Below, piece after piece: positions 1 to 5,261 of a stretch of DNA of 5,261 nt. The position numbers and the translations under genes are program-made. Within the stretch, counting starts at the first letter, position 1, and each line of letters opens with the position of its first letter. Location of the stretch: positions 1,012 to 6,272 of the forward strand of contig JAKMGS010000102.1 of assembly GCA_022424815.1 (NCBI GenBank), read 5' to 3'. The notes beneath the pieces are model-generated. The model saw only the letters and a list, made by a program, of their open reading frames with translations, ran no database searches and was not told where the DNA came from. The stretch comes from Schleiferiaceae bacterium. Its GTDB lineage: Bacteria > Bacteroidota > Bacteroidia > Flavobacteriales > Schleiferiaceae.

Positions 1-164
1 CGATGGAGGAAGTGGAATTACAGCTTGAAGATGTGCCCATGGACATGATGCCGCACATCGATGCTGACGATCATGCCTATGATTTTGCCTTTGGAATGAA
101 TTGGTCCGGGGTGATCTATGACAAACGTACGCAGCGCTACTTCGGCATGGAACAAGATTGGTAA
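1..164 (+). CDS. 3' end of an unrecognised protein gene (5' truncated by window)
   Basis: An open frame runs from the window edge to a TAA at 162-164. The first in-frame ATG is at base 3, but the frame is open to the edge, so this is most likely the C-terminal end of a longer protein rather than a 53-residue gene. The visible tail is acidic and hydrophilic. It has a Met/Asp/His-rich stretch (VPMDMMPHIDADDHAYDF) followed by an aromatic, mixed-charge end (SGVIYDKRTQRYFGMEQDW). There is no membrane segment and no motif I can name. Support for it being real comes from its position: the stop lies 19 bases before a strong hairpin terminator, and the competing frames here are closed or overlap that terminator. 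The function is unknown; I do not recognise the family. Confidence 0.6.
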   Translation, partial: MEEVELQLEDVPMDMMPHIDADDHAYDFAFGMNWSGVIYDKRTQRYFGMEQDW

Positions 165-183
165 ACTGAACTTGTCCTTAAAG

Positions 184-215
184 AAAAACCCCCGAGTGCT
201 GCTCGGGGGTTTTTT
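184..215. terminator. Bidirectional intrinsic terminator between convergent genes
   Basis: A near-perfect inverted repeat: A5-C5-GAG (184-196), a 5-base loop (197-201), then CTC-G5-T6 (202-215). The GC core is 8 bp, and the flanking A-run and T-run make the structure symmetrical, so it gives a hairpin plus U-tract when read from either strand. It lies between the stop of the + strand gene ending at 164 and the stop of the - strand gene ending at 218, which is where a shared terminator is expected. Confidence 0.93.
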
Positions 216-217
216 AT

Positions 218-856
218 TTAAAATCGAATGGACGTTTGTACCACGTGGGCGTGCGTCCCGGTATTGCTCAAGTCCCTTTGGTAAAAGTATCCAAAACCTA
301 ATTTTTTACCCGCTACTTTCGAGTCCGATCCAACACCTAAACGAAGGGAACGGTCGAAGTTTGGATCGCCAGAGGCAAAGACCTCGGCCTCAAACGTCGG
401 GTCCCATTTGAAGTCTTTGATGGGGTAATCGTATTGCACGCGGAACCTTCCTGTGAACTTGTTGTTGCCGGAGCCGGTGAGCACGGCACGCTGCTGGAGC
501 GCGTAACGAAAGTGGAGGTCGCCTTTTGGAAGATCAATGTGCTGTGAGGCGTAGAATTGGGCGCGAACCCTGTGAAACGTTCCTTGCGTCGCACCCTTCG
601 TGTCGAAAATCATATAATGTCTGAGCTCTAATCCCAGGTCCCATTTTTTGTTGAGTTCACGACCAAACTGGGCCTCTGTAATCAAACGATCGTCGCTCAA
701 GGTAGAAGCGCGGTATTGTCCGCTCAGGCTTAGCGATAGTTCTTTGCTCAGGTCAACTTTTGTCCCCGCCTTAAACCACAACGCTGGATCCGTCGCGCTC
801 TGACCAAAGGCCATTGAGCACATCAACAGGGCTATGCATAAAAACCTACTCTTCAT
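218..856 (-). CDS. DUF2490 family outer-membrane beta-barrel protein
   Basis: This encodes 212 residues. The ATG at 856 is chosen because it begins with a clean signal peptide: MKSR, a hydrophobic run to about residue 17, and a likely cleavage near AFGQ (16-19). An in-frame ATG 11 codons upstream would bury that signal. The mature part has alternating polar/hydrophobic strands with many aromatic residues and ends in a terminal Phe (SIRF), a typical assembly signal of outer-membrane barrels. The W27 region after the signal, the RHYMIF segment near 79-84 and the FGYFYQRDL strand near 188-196 fit the DUF2490 family as I know it. That family is mostly from Bacteroidota, about 200-250 residues long and without a defined function. 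The gene overlaps the end of the upstream DUF4956 gene by 11 bases, so the two are probably co-transcribed and translationally coupled. An inference is that it is the outer-membrane partner of that protein. Barrel identity is fairly sure; the family name is less so. Confidence 0.8.
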   Translation of the reverse strand: MKSRFLCIALLMCSMAFGQSATDPALWFKAGTKVDLSKELSLSLSGQYRASTLSDDRLITEAQFGRELNKKWDLGLELRHYMIFDTKGATQGTFHRVRAQFYASQHIDLPKGDLHFRYALQQRAVLTGSGNNKFTGRFRVQYDYPIKDFKWDPTFEAEVFASGDPNFDRSLRLGVGSDSKVAGKKLGFGYFYQRDLSNTGTHAHVVQTSIRF

Positions 857-1439
857 AGAACAATTGAACTTGAGCGGCGCCCAAGGCATAATCGATCTTT
901 GTAATCTGCACTCTATTCACTGTAATTCCCATTTGTGATTCGAGCGACTTTACCTTGGCGTCCATTGCAGCTTTTTCAAGCTCAGCTACGGGAACAGATA
1001 CATTTAACTTTCGCTGATTTGGCTTTACTTCCTCGCGTAACAAGAACTTCTCAAGTAAATAGATAAACGCTAATACTATAGCATTAATAACCACCATCTC
1101 CATCCAACCCTCAGGTTGACTCGACAATGCATTGATCAAGGCAATACCAATGGCGGCAAATAAATATGTCATCTCTTGCGGGCGCAAAGGCTCCGTACGA
1201 TAACGCACTATACCAAAAACAGCAAACATACCAATGGCCATCCCAATCTGCATATCGAAAGAACGCAACGTGTGGGAAAGGAAGAATACCACCACAGAGA
1301 TAATAAAGAAGCTGTAGACGTTTTTGCGAGACTCCGGACCGTGCTTACTCACAATTCTCATTAAAACCACATTAAAACCCAGGGTAAGCGCAAAACGAAG
1401 CAGTAGTTCTAAGAGCGCGTTTTCAGAAAAATCCGGCAT
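846..1439 (-). CDS. DUF4956 family inner-membrane protein
   Basis: This encodes 197 residues from the ATG at 1439. A further in-frame ATG at 1502 would add 21 polar residues and run into the divergent CotH gene, so the shorter start is preferred. Hydrophobic segments lie at about 10-30, 41-57, 64-77, 91-105 and 112-134, with a soluble C-terminal domain from about 138 to 197. Between the third and fourth segments is the motif FGIVRYRTEPLRPQEMTYLF (75-94), which is the hallmark I associate with DUF4956. The C-terminal part (KLNVSVP, then a helix, then ITVNRVQITKIDY) reads as a small alpha/beta domain. The family function is unknown. From general knowledge, members are often encoded next to VTC-type polyphosphate polymerase and CotH genes. 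Here a CotH gene is divergent at 61 bp and the DUF2490 gene follows directly. The coding sequence is visibly more AT-rich than the genes to its right. Confidence 0.87.
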   Translation of the reverse strand: MPDFSENALLELLLRFALTLGFNVVLMRIVSKHGPESRKNVYSFFIISVVVFFLSHTLRSFDMQIGMAIGMFAVFGIVRYRTEPLRPQEMTYLFAAIGIALINALSSQPEGWMEMVVINAIVLAFIYLLEKFLLREEVKPNQRKLNVSVPVAELEKAAMDAKVKSLESQMGITVNRVQITKIDYALGAAQVQLFYEE

Positions 1440-1500
1440 AGTTGAGGTGTTTGTTTCTTGTAAAGATAAACCGAGTATCGAAACATTGTATTTTAATCGC
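1440..1500. promoter_or_regulatory. Divergent intergenic region, DUF4956 / CotH
   Basis: These 61 bases are the only non-coding DNA between the two divergent start codons, so promoters for both directions must lie here or extend into the coding regions. The sequence is AT-rich. Toward CotH, a TATTTTAA stretch (1489-1496) is a poor match to the Bacteroidota -7 element and sits very close to the ATG. Toward DUF4956, the reverse strand reads TATCTTTA (reverse complement of 1461-1468), closer to TAnnTTTG. No convincing -33 box is seen for either, and no clear operator palindrome. Neither start has a Shine-Dalgarno site. Confidence 0.4.
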
Positions 1501-2898
1501 ATGAAACGACTGCTTTTATTCTTAGCCTTGCCATTTTTGGCGTGTAATTCCGATTATACCGTCGGGGAACTCCCCATCATCGAAATCAACACTACCCAAG
1601 TCATTCGCCCCGACGAAAAAGTGCGTGGAGAGATGGTCATCTTAGACGGCGGAAAAGAAGTCCTTTCCAGTACCATCGGCGTAGAATACCGCGGCAGTAC
1701 GTCCTACCGGGTCAGCGATAAAAAGTCCTACAGCATAGAAACACGCGTCGGCCTTGAGGACCGCTCTCAAAGCCTATTGGGCATGCCGGCAGAGTCAGAT
1801 TGGATTCTCATGGGGCACGTCTTCCGAGCCACTGATCCTGATAATTTCTACGCCTTCGACCCTACGCTAATGCACCACTACATCAGCTACGAATTGGCCC
1901 GATCGATGGGGCAGTACGCCAGCCGATGCCGCTGGGTGGAGCTTCGCATCAATGGGCGCTACGACGGTCTATACATCTTAATGGAAAAGCTCAAAGCAGA
2001 TCCATTGCGCATTGATGTGGGTCGCCCGAACGGCGACAGCGAACCGGGCATTACCGGTGGATATATCCTGAAAATCGACAAGACTTCTGGAGACGCACCT
2101 GTGGGGCAACCGCTGGAGTATTACGACAATAATTGGGGCGATGATGCGGTCTACACCTCCGCCAACAGCTTCCGTTCGCACTATGATATTTACGGCGACA
2201 GCATGACCATCGAGCCCTTCCGTCCGCCCTACCACGACCAACAATGGCTCGAGACTTACTTCTTGTACGAGCACCCTGGCCCGGCCGAGATGACCTATGC
2301 GCAACGCCAATACATCCAAGGCTATATCAACGATTTTGAAACTGCCCTGCTCACCGACGACCTCAGCGGCTCCTCGCGCACCTACCTCGATTATATTGAC
2401 CTGGAAAGTTTCGTGGACGGCTTTATCATGAACGAGCTCGGCGGCAATATCGACGCCTACCGCATCTCCACCTTCCTCCACAAACCGCGCAGTGGCAAGC
2501 TCCGTTTCGGGCCCATCTGGGACTTCAACATCGGCTACGGCCGCCAAGGTCGCGTGCCTTGGGACGATTGGATTTGCAACTACAACGACCACGTGAATCA
2601 AGATGCGTGGATGCTGCCTTTCTGGTGGGACCGATTCCTCGAAGACCCCATTTTCACCTCAGCCGTTAAAGCCCGCTGGACCAGCCTCCGCAGCGGCGAA
2701 CTCAGCGATGCCGCCATCTTCGGCTTGATCAATGATACCGAAGAACGATTAGTCCAAGCAGGTGCAATCGACCGCAACTACAACCGTTGGAAAACAGATA
2801 ATGGGAACACCGTCAATCATGCCGGCGAAGTAGATTTCCTTCGCTATTATCTCGAACAACGATTGGCGTGGATGGATTCGGAAATAGGCGCTTGGTAA
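1501..2898 (+). CDS. CotH kinase family lipoprotein
   Basis: This encodes 465 residues from the ATG at 1501. The frame stays open upstream, but this start gives a lipoprotein signal: MKR, a hydrophobic run, then lipobox FLAC with Cys15. The remainder matches the CotH family, atypical protein kinases first known from Bacillus spore coat, where CotH phosphorylates coat proteins. Visible family blocks: VEYRGSTSYRVSDKKSYSIE (61-80, with the Lys pair 74-75), the WILMG block (101-105), YDGLYILMEKLK (154-165, conserved Glu), GGYILKID (186-193), NELGGNIDAY (311-320, resembling a catalytic loop) and GPIWDFNIGYG (337-347, with a metal-binding-type Asp341). The kinase-like core appears complete and in the usual order. 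The protein should be lipid-anchored in the periplasm or on the outer membrane, so its ATP source and substrate are unclear. It is divergent from the DUF4956-DUF2490 pair, a plausible functional partner set. Its role in a non-sporulating organism is unknown; the family call is firm. Confidence 0.9.
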   Translation: MKRLLLFLALPFLACNSDYTVGELPIIEINTTQVIRPDEKVRGEMVILDGGKEVLSSTIGVEYRGSTSYRVSDKKSYSIETRVGLEDRSQSLLGMPAESDWILMGHVFRATDPDNFYAFDPTLMHHYISYELARSMGQYASRCRWVELRINGRYDGLYILMEKLKADPLRIDVGRPNGDSEPGITGGYILKIDKTSGDAPVGQPLEYYDNNWGDDAVYTSANSFRSHYDIYGDSMTIEPFRPPYHDQQWLETYFLYEHPGPAEMTYAQRQYIQGYINDFETALLTDDLSGSSRTYLDYIDLESFVDGFIMNELGGNIDAYRISTFLHKPRSGKLRFGPIWDFNIGYGRQGRVPWDDWICNYNDHVNQDAWMLPFWWDRFLEDPIFTSAVKARWTSLRSGELSDAAIFGLINDTEERLVQAGAIDRNYNRWKTDNGNTVNHAGEVDFLRYYLEQRLAWMDSEIGAW

Positions 2899-2949
2899 TA
2901 GGGCAATTCGTCAGATGAGGCGTATTTTGCACCCGTAAATACAACACGT
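2899..2949 (+). promoter_or_regulatory. Probable promoter of microprotein-sulfotransferase unit
   Basis: This 51-base gap contains GTATTTTGCACCC (2922-2934). It resembles the Bacteroidota -7 element TAnnTTTG with one base missing from the spacer, and the TTTGCA-C context is common just upstream of Bacteroidota genes. It lies 19 bases before the microprotein ATG, a normal distance for a short leader. I see no good -33 TTTG box at the expected spacing. The leader before the ATG is A-rich with no Shine-Dalgarno site. No terminator hairpin follows the CotH gene, so read-through from CotH is also possible. Confidence 0.4.
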
Positions 2950-3087
2950 ATGATCACTCCACTTTTGTACATCGGCCCTGGTTTGGGCGTAGGCGCGGGC
3001 ATCTTGATTGCCTTGGTGCTTTTGCTGATCGTTTTCGCCTTCGGCTACCGCATTTGGTACGGCATCAAGAAAGCGCGTAAGAAGTAA
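2950..3087 (+). CDS. Small single-span membrane protein (45 aa)
   Basis: ATG at 2950, TAA at 3085-3087. The product has three parts. There is a short N-terminus (MITPLLYIGPG), then one long Gly/Leu/Ile/Val-rich hydrophobic segment (about residues 11-34). It ends in a basic tail (YRIWYGIKKARKK, 33-45) with six Lys/Arg in the last 12 residues. By the positive-inside rule the tail should be cytoplasmic. It is judged real because it fills the gap between two genes, has a promoter-like motif upstream, has a coherent membrane-protein design, and its stop codon directly abuts the ATG of the sulfotransferase, a typical arrangement for coupled translation. I know no named family. It could be a membrane partner or recruiter for the sulfotransferase, or a coupling leader; both are inference. 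Confidence 0.72.
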   Translation: MITPLLYIGPGLGVGAGILIALVLLLIVFAFGYRIWYGIKKARKK

Positions 3088-4434
3088 ATGTTCGAGGCGC
3101 TGCTCATAGCCTTTCCGCTTATTTCGGGGATCATTCTCGGAATGGGGGTGCTGTGGCTGCAGGCTCCTTTTTTTGTTCTAGCACGCCGCAGTGTCGGCCT
3201 GCTCGACATTCTCATCTCCGACCTTGAAGAGGACGACAAATTCGCGGCAGTAAACAAAGCGACAAATGCCACCGTGGTGGCCCTTGGGAAGACCTTGGCC
3301 TTTTTAGCCGTGGTGTTGGGGGCGACCGCCTGGACCTATTGGTATTGGCCGGGGATGTTTTGGTTAGATACACTGAGTGCAGGCTGGAAGTTTGGCGTGT
3401 TCACGGTGGGGACGGTACTGCCGTTTCTCTACCCTCGAAAGAAGAAGAGTGCCTATGGCGCCATGGCCCAATTATTCCATCACCTCATCCTCGACCATTA
3501 CCACATCGGCAAGGCTTTGTTGAAGCGCCAAATCAAAGGCGTGGAGCACCCTGTGGAGAGCGGCGCGGTGAGTGCGGTGTTGGTGACCGGGTTGGCCCGG
3601 GCGGGGACGACGGCGTTAACGCGCACCTTGAGCGAGCGCGGTCCATTCCGTTCTCTGGATTACAGCAACATGCCCGTATTGCTTGCCCCGAGATTATGGG
3701 CCAAATTCTACCGCCCCAGCCGCAAAGAGCAACAAGAACGCGCGCACGGCGACGGGATCAAGGTGGGGCTCGCGAGCGTGGAAGCGTTGGAGGAATATTT
3801 CTTCAAGGTGGTCACGGGCGATCGATTCGTGAAGAAGGACCGGTTGGTGCGCCACGAGTTGAGCGCCGAAGAGAACGAGCAGTACCGCAGGTATTTCAAG
3901 AGCCTGTGTAAGGACGGCGAGGTGTATTTGGCGAAGAACAATAACGCGGTGCTTCGGTTGCCGTCACTGTTGGCGCAGAACTCAGATATGAAGGTGTTTG
4001 TGTTGGTACGCGAGCCGCTCGAGCACGCCTACAGTTTATACAAGCAGCACCTGAAGTTTAGCAAGGAGCAGGCGGAAGACCCGTTTGTGTTGACCTATAT
4101 GAACTGGTTAGGGCACCATGAGTTTGGACAGGGCCAATTGCCTTTTGACCTCGGCGCCCTCGGCGACGAGCGCGACCGCGAGAAGTTGGATTTTTGGCTG
4201 GAGCGTTGGGTCGAGTACTACAGCTACGCGCAAGGTTTGGGCGGGGTGGAGTTCATACGCTATGAGGAATTTTTGACACGCCCGTCGCAGGTCGTGGAGC
4301 GCATTGCCAAAGCGACGGGAATGACCATAAACGCAGAAAATATTCCGGTCTTTGAGAAAACGCTGGAGGTGCCCAGTGGATTCAGTCCTAATTTGGCGTC
4401 CATGGCCCAAAAAGTGTACGAGGGCATAGGGTAA
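3088..4434 (+). CDS. Membrane-anchored P-loop sulfotransferase
   Basis: This encodes 448 residues. The N-terminal third is membrane-associated: a hydrophobic segment at about 4-26, another at about 68-87 and a third at about 100-115, ending in the basic stretch PRKKK (116-120). The catalytic domain follows. It has the 5'-phosphosulfate-binding loop VTGLARAGTTALTRTL (166-181) and the 3'-phosphate-binding segment VFVLVREPLEHAYSLY (303-318) with Arg308 and Ser316. Both are hallmarks of PAPS-dependent sulfotransferases, which move a sulfuryl group from PAPS to a hydroxyl or amine. The KNNNAVLRLP block (283-292) sits just before the second site. The RYEEFLTRPSQVVERIAKATG block (391-411) is the usual C-terminal family end. 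The acceptor is unknown. The multi-span anchor suggests a lipid or envelope-glycan substrate, but that is inference. Its ATG follows the upstream microprotein stop with no gap. It is GC-rich compared with the left part of the window. Confidence 0.88.
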   Translation: MFEALLIAFPLISGIILGMGVLWLQAPFFVLARRSVGLLDILISDLEEDDKFAAVNKATNATVVALGKTLAFLAVVLGATAWTYWYWPGMFWLDTLSAGWKFGVFTVGTVLPFLYPRKKKSAYGAMAQLFHHLILDHYHIGKALLKRQIKGVEHPVESGAVSAVLVTGLARAGTTALTRTLSERGPFRSLDYSNMPVLLAPRLWAKFYRPSRKEQQERAHGDGIKVGLASVEALEEYFFKVVTGDRFVKKDRLVRHELSAEENEQYRRYFKSLCKDGEVYLAKNNNAVLRLPSLLAQNSDMKVFVLVREPLEHAYSLYKQHLKFSKEQAEDPFVLTYMNWLGHHEFGQGQLPFDLGALGDERDREKLDFWLERWVEYYSYAQGLGGVEFIRYEEFLTRPSQVVERIAKATGMTINAENIPVFEKTLEVPSGFSPNLASMAQKVYEGIG

Positions 4435-4493
4435 AATTGGACCCTCAAACTTCCTGGGATTTTGCTAACTTCAAGCCACCAACTACACTCGCT
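4435..4493 (+). promoter_or_regulatory. Probable promoter of the Crp/Fnr gene
   Basis: A 59-base gap with GGATTTTGCTAAC (4457-4469). Its TTTTGC resembles the right half of the Bacteroidota -7 element, and an ATTG at 4436-4439 could serve as a -33 box with about 17 bases between. The TA half of the -7 box is degraded, so this is a weak match. There is no terminator after the sulfotransferase stop, so read-through is possible. No clear palindromic operator for self-regulation is seen. Confidence 0.35.
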
Positions 4494-5132
4494 ATGGACA
4501 TCGATTATATCCTAAAGACCATTGCCCCAGAATTGAGCGCAGAGCTGCGTCAACACCTCATTGAGGTTGGGGAAATAGAGCGTTATGAAAAAGGAGGTTT
4601 GATCCTGGATTACGGCATTGAAGCTTGCTTTCTACCCATCATTTTAGAGGGAAATGCACGCGTGGTTCGAGGCGATGAGGACGACCCTTCCAAGGAGTTG
4701 TTATTGTATTTCTTAACCCCCGGGGAAATCTGTCCTTGTGCGGCCTTCTCTACCCTGCCGAACGGCGAAATGCCGATCACGGTGGAAGCGGAGACGCCTG
4801 CTGTGATTTTGAACGTACCCATCGGCGAGTTGAACACCATGGCTTCAGAATTTCCAGAGTGGAGAATGTACGAATTGGCCAATTTCCGTAAGCGCTTCGA
4901 AGAGCTGCTCAGCCTCGTGGACAACGCTATCTTTAAACAGCTCGGGGCTCGTTTGCGCGCCTACATCGAAATGCGTTGTCGCGTGAGTGGGCGTAAAGGC
5001 GTGGCCTTATCGAAAGTGAAAATGGCCTCCGAGCTCGGCACCTCGAGAGAGGTGGTCAGTCGACTGCTCAAATCCCTCGAACACGAAGGGGTCATCACCC
5101 AAGATAAAGACGGGGTTCACCTGATCAACTAA
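4494..5132 (+). CDS. Crp/Fnr family transcriptional regulator
   Basis: This encodes 212 residues from the ATG at 4494. The frame is open further upstream, but only from a TTG inside the promoter-like region, so the ATG is preferred. Residues about 20-115 form the cyclic-nucleotide-binding-type beta-roll: YEKGGLILDYG (31-41), an LEGNARVV strand (51-58) and LTPGEICPCAAF (74-85). A dimerisation helix spans about 120-150, and a winged helix-turn-helix follows at about 170-205. Its recognition helix, TSREVVSRLLKSLE (183-196), is a strong match to the Crp/Fnr family. The E. coli CRP phosphate-contacting Arg-Ser pair is replaced by a Met-Pro-Ile-Thr stretch (93-96), so cAMP binding is unlikely. There is no N-terminal Fe-S Cys cluster of Fnr type, but Cys45, Cys80 and Cys82 lie in the sensor domain. 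The ligand and regulon are unknown. It may act on neighbouring genes or itself, with no direct evidence. Confidence 0.9.
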   Translation: MDIDYILKTIAPELSAELRQHLIEVGEIERYEKGGLILDYGIEACFLPIILEGNARVVRGDEDDPSKELLLYFLTPGEICPCAAFSTLPNGEMPITVEAETPAVILNVPIGELNTMASEFPEWRMYELANFRKRFEELLSLVDNAIFKQLGARLRAYIEMRCRVSGRKGVALSKVKMASELGTSREVVSRLLKSLEHEGVITQDKDGVHLIN

Positions 5133-5135
5133 ACA

Positions 5136-5164
5136 AAAAAACCCGGCCTGCGGCCGGGTTTTTT
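5136..5164. terminator. Bidirectional intrinsic terminator after Crp/Fnr gene
   Basis: A perfect inverted repeat: A6-CCCGGCC (5136-5148), a 3-base loop TGC (5149-5151), GGCCGGG-T6 (5152-5164). The 7-bp all-GC core with A and T runs on its two sides works in both directions. It begins 4 bases after the regulator's stop and ends 5 bases before the stop of the convergent - strand gene, so it serves both. Confidence 0.94.
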
Positions 5165-5168
5165 GTGC

Positions 5169-5261
5169 CTATTGCAATACCACGCGCTCGGTATAGTGTC
5201 GCTCCGGCGTGGTGAGGTTTAGGATATACATCCCCTTCGCCAACGCGCTGAAATCCATCGG
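5169..5261 (-). CDS. C-terminal T9SS sorting tail of a secreted protein (5' truncated by window)
   Basis: On the reverse strand an open frame enters at 5261 and ends at a TAG (5169-5171), giving the last 30 residues of a larger protein. They read FSALAKGMYILNLTT followed by ERHYTERVVLQ. This is the classic end of a type A T9SS C-terminal sorting domain: a Leu-x-x-Gly-Met/Val-Tyr-hydrophobic strand, a turn, then a short basic Arg-Val-Val-Leu-Gln end. In Bacteroidota this tail directs proteins through the type IX secretion system to the cell surface or medium. The passenger domain lies outside the window, so its activity is unknown. The gene is convergent with the Crp/Fnr gene and shares its terminator. 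Confidence 0.88.
   Translation of the reverse strand, partial: PMDFSALAKGMYILNLTTPERHYTERVVLQ

Noticed and set aside
184..215. The left inverted repeat as a mobile-element end or attachment site
   Set aside because: A-tract, GC stem, short loop and T-tract between two convergent stop codons are fully explained by a bidirectional terminator. No transposase or target duplication is present.
118..411. A 97-codon + strand frame running through the left terminator
   Set aside because: It passes through the terminator hairpin and then antisense into the DUF2490 gene, and the product has no coherent character.
1324..1500. A longer N-terminus for the CotH protein from an upstream ATG
   Set aside because: It would overlap the DUF4956 gene antisense and place 59 residues before a clean lipoprotein signal that begins at 1501.
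1978..2601. A 207-codon open frame on the reverse strand inside the CotH gene
   Set aside because: It lies wholly antisense to a gene with clear family motifs. Its product is a monotonous Val/Ala/Glu-rich string without recognisable domains, as expected from the complement of a GC-biased coding sequence.
3339..3911. A 190-codon + strand frame inside the sulfotransferase gene
   Set aside because: It overlaps the sulfotransferase in another frame, is rich in Arg/Gly/Pro/His as out-of-frame GC-rich DNA tends to be, and crosses the well-supported PAPS-binding loop.
4437..4493. A TTG start giving the Crp/Fnr protein 19 extra residues
   Set aside because: The extension lies in a promoter-like intergenic stretch, is not part of the Crp/Fnr fold, and a standard ATG at 4494 gives the usual family length.
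4435..4493. An operator palindrome for self-regulation by the Crp/Fnr protein
   Set aside because: I looked for a dyad of the usual Crp/Fnr half-site spacing and found no convincing one.

Overview
This window most likely comes from a member of the Bacteroidota, probably a marine or freshwater flavobacterial lineage with moderate GC content. Three things in the sequence support this. A fragment at the right edge encodes a textbook type IX secretion (T9SS) C-terminal sorting tail. No gene start has a Shine-Dalgarno site; the leaders are A-rich instead. TATTTTGC/ATTTTGC motifs resembling the Bacteroidota -7 element (TAnnTTTG) sit in front of two genes. The species cannot be read from this window.

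Layout, left to right. (1) Bases 1-164 hold the 3' end of an unrecognised + strand gene. (2) A strong symmetrical hairpin (184-215) separates it from a convergent - strand pair. (3) That pair is a DUF4956-type inner-membrane protein (846-1439) followed, with an 11-base overlap, by a DUF2490-type outer-membrane beta-barrel protein (218-856). (4) A 61-bp divergent intergenic region leads to a lipoprotein of the CotH kinase family (1501-2898). (5) Next comes a two-gene + strand unit: a 45-residue single-span membrane microprotein (2950-3087), abutted with zero spacing by a membrane-anchored P-loop sulfotransferase (3088-4434). (6) A Crp/Fnr-type regulator follows (4494-5132), probably with its own promoter. 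(7) A second symmetrical hairpin (5136-5164) separates the regulator from a convergent - strand gene, of which only the last 30 codons, a T9SS sorting tail, are visible (5169-5261).

How the genes may work together. DUF4956, DUF2490 and CotH proteins lie side by side and could form one envelope module: an inner-membrane protein, an outer-membrane barrel and a lipid-anchored atypical kinase. In many bacteria DUF4956 and CotH genes are neighbours of a VTC-type polyphosphate polymerase gene. No such gene is present in this window, which makes this set worth following up. The microprotein and sulfotransferase look like a separate two-gene unit that may sulfate a lipid, glycan or protein at the cytoplasmic face of the inner membrane. 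The Crp/Fnr protein lacks the usual cAMP-contacting residues, so its signal is unknown; its targets cannot be assigned from the sequence. Nearly all bases are coding. I see no tRNA, rRNA, CRISPR array, insertion sequence or riboswitch.
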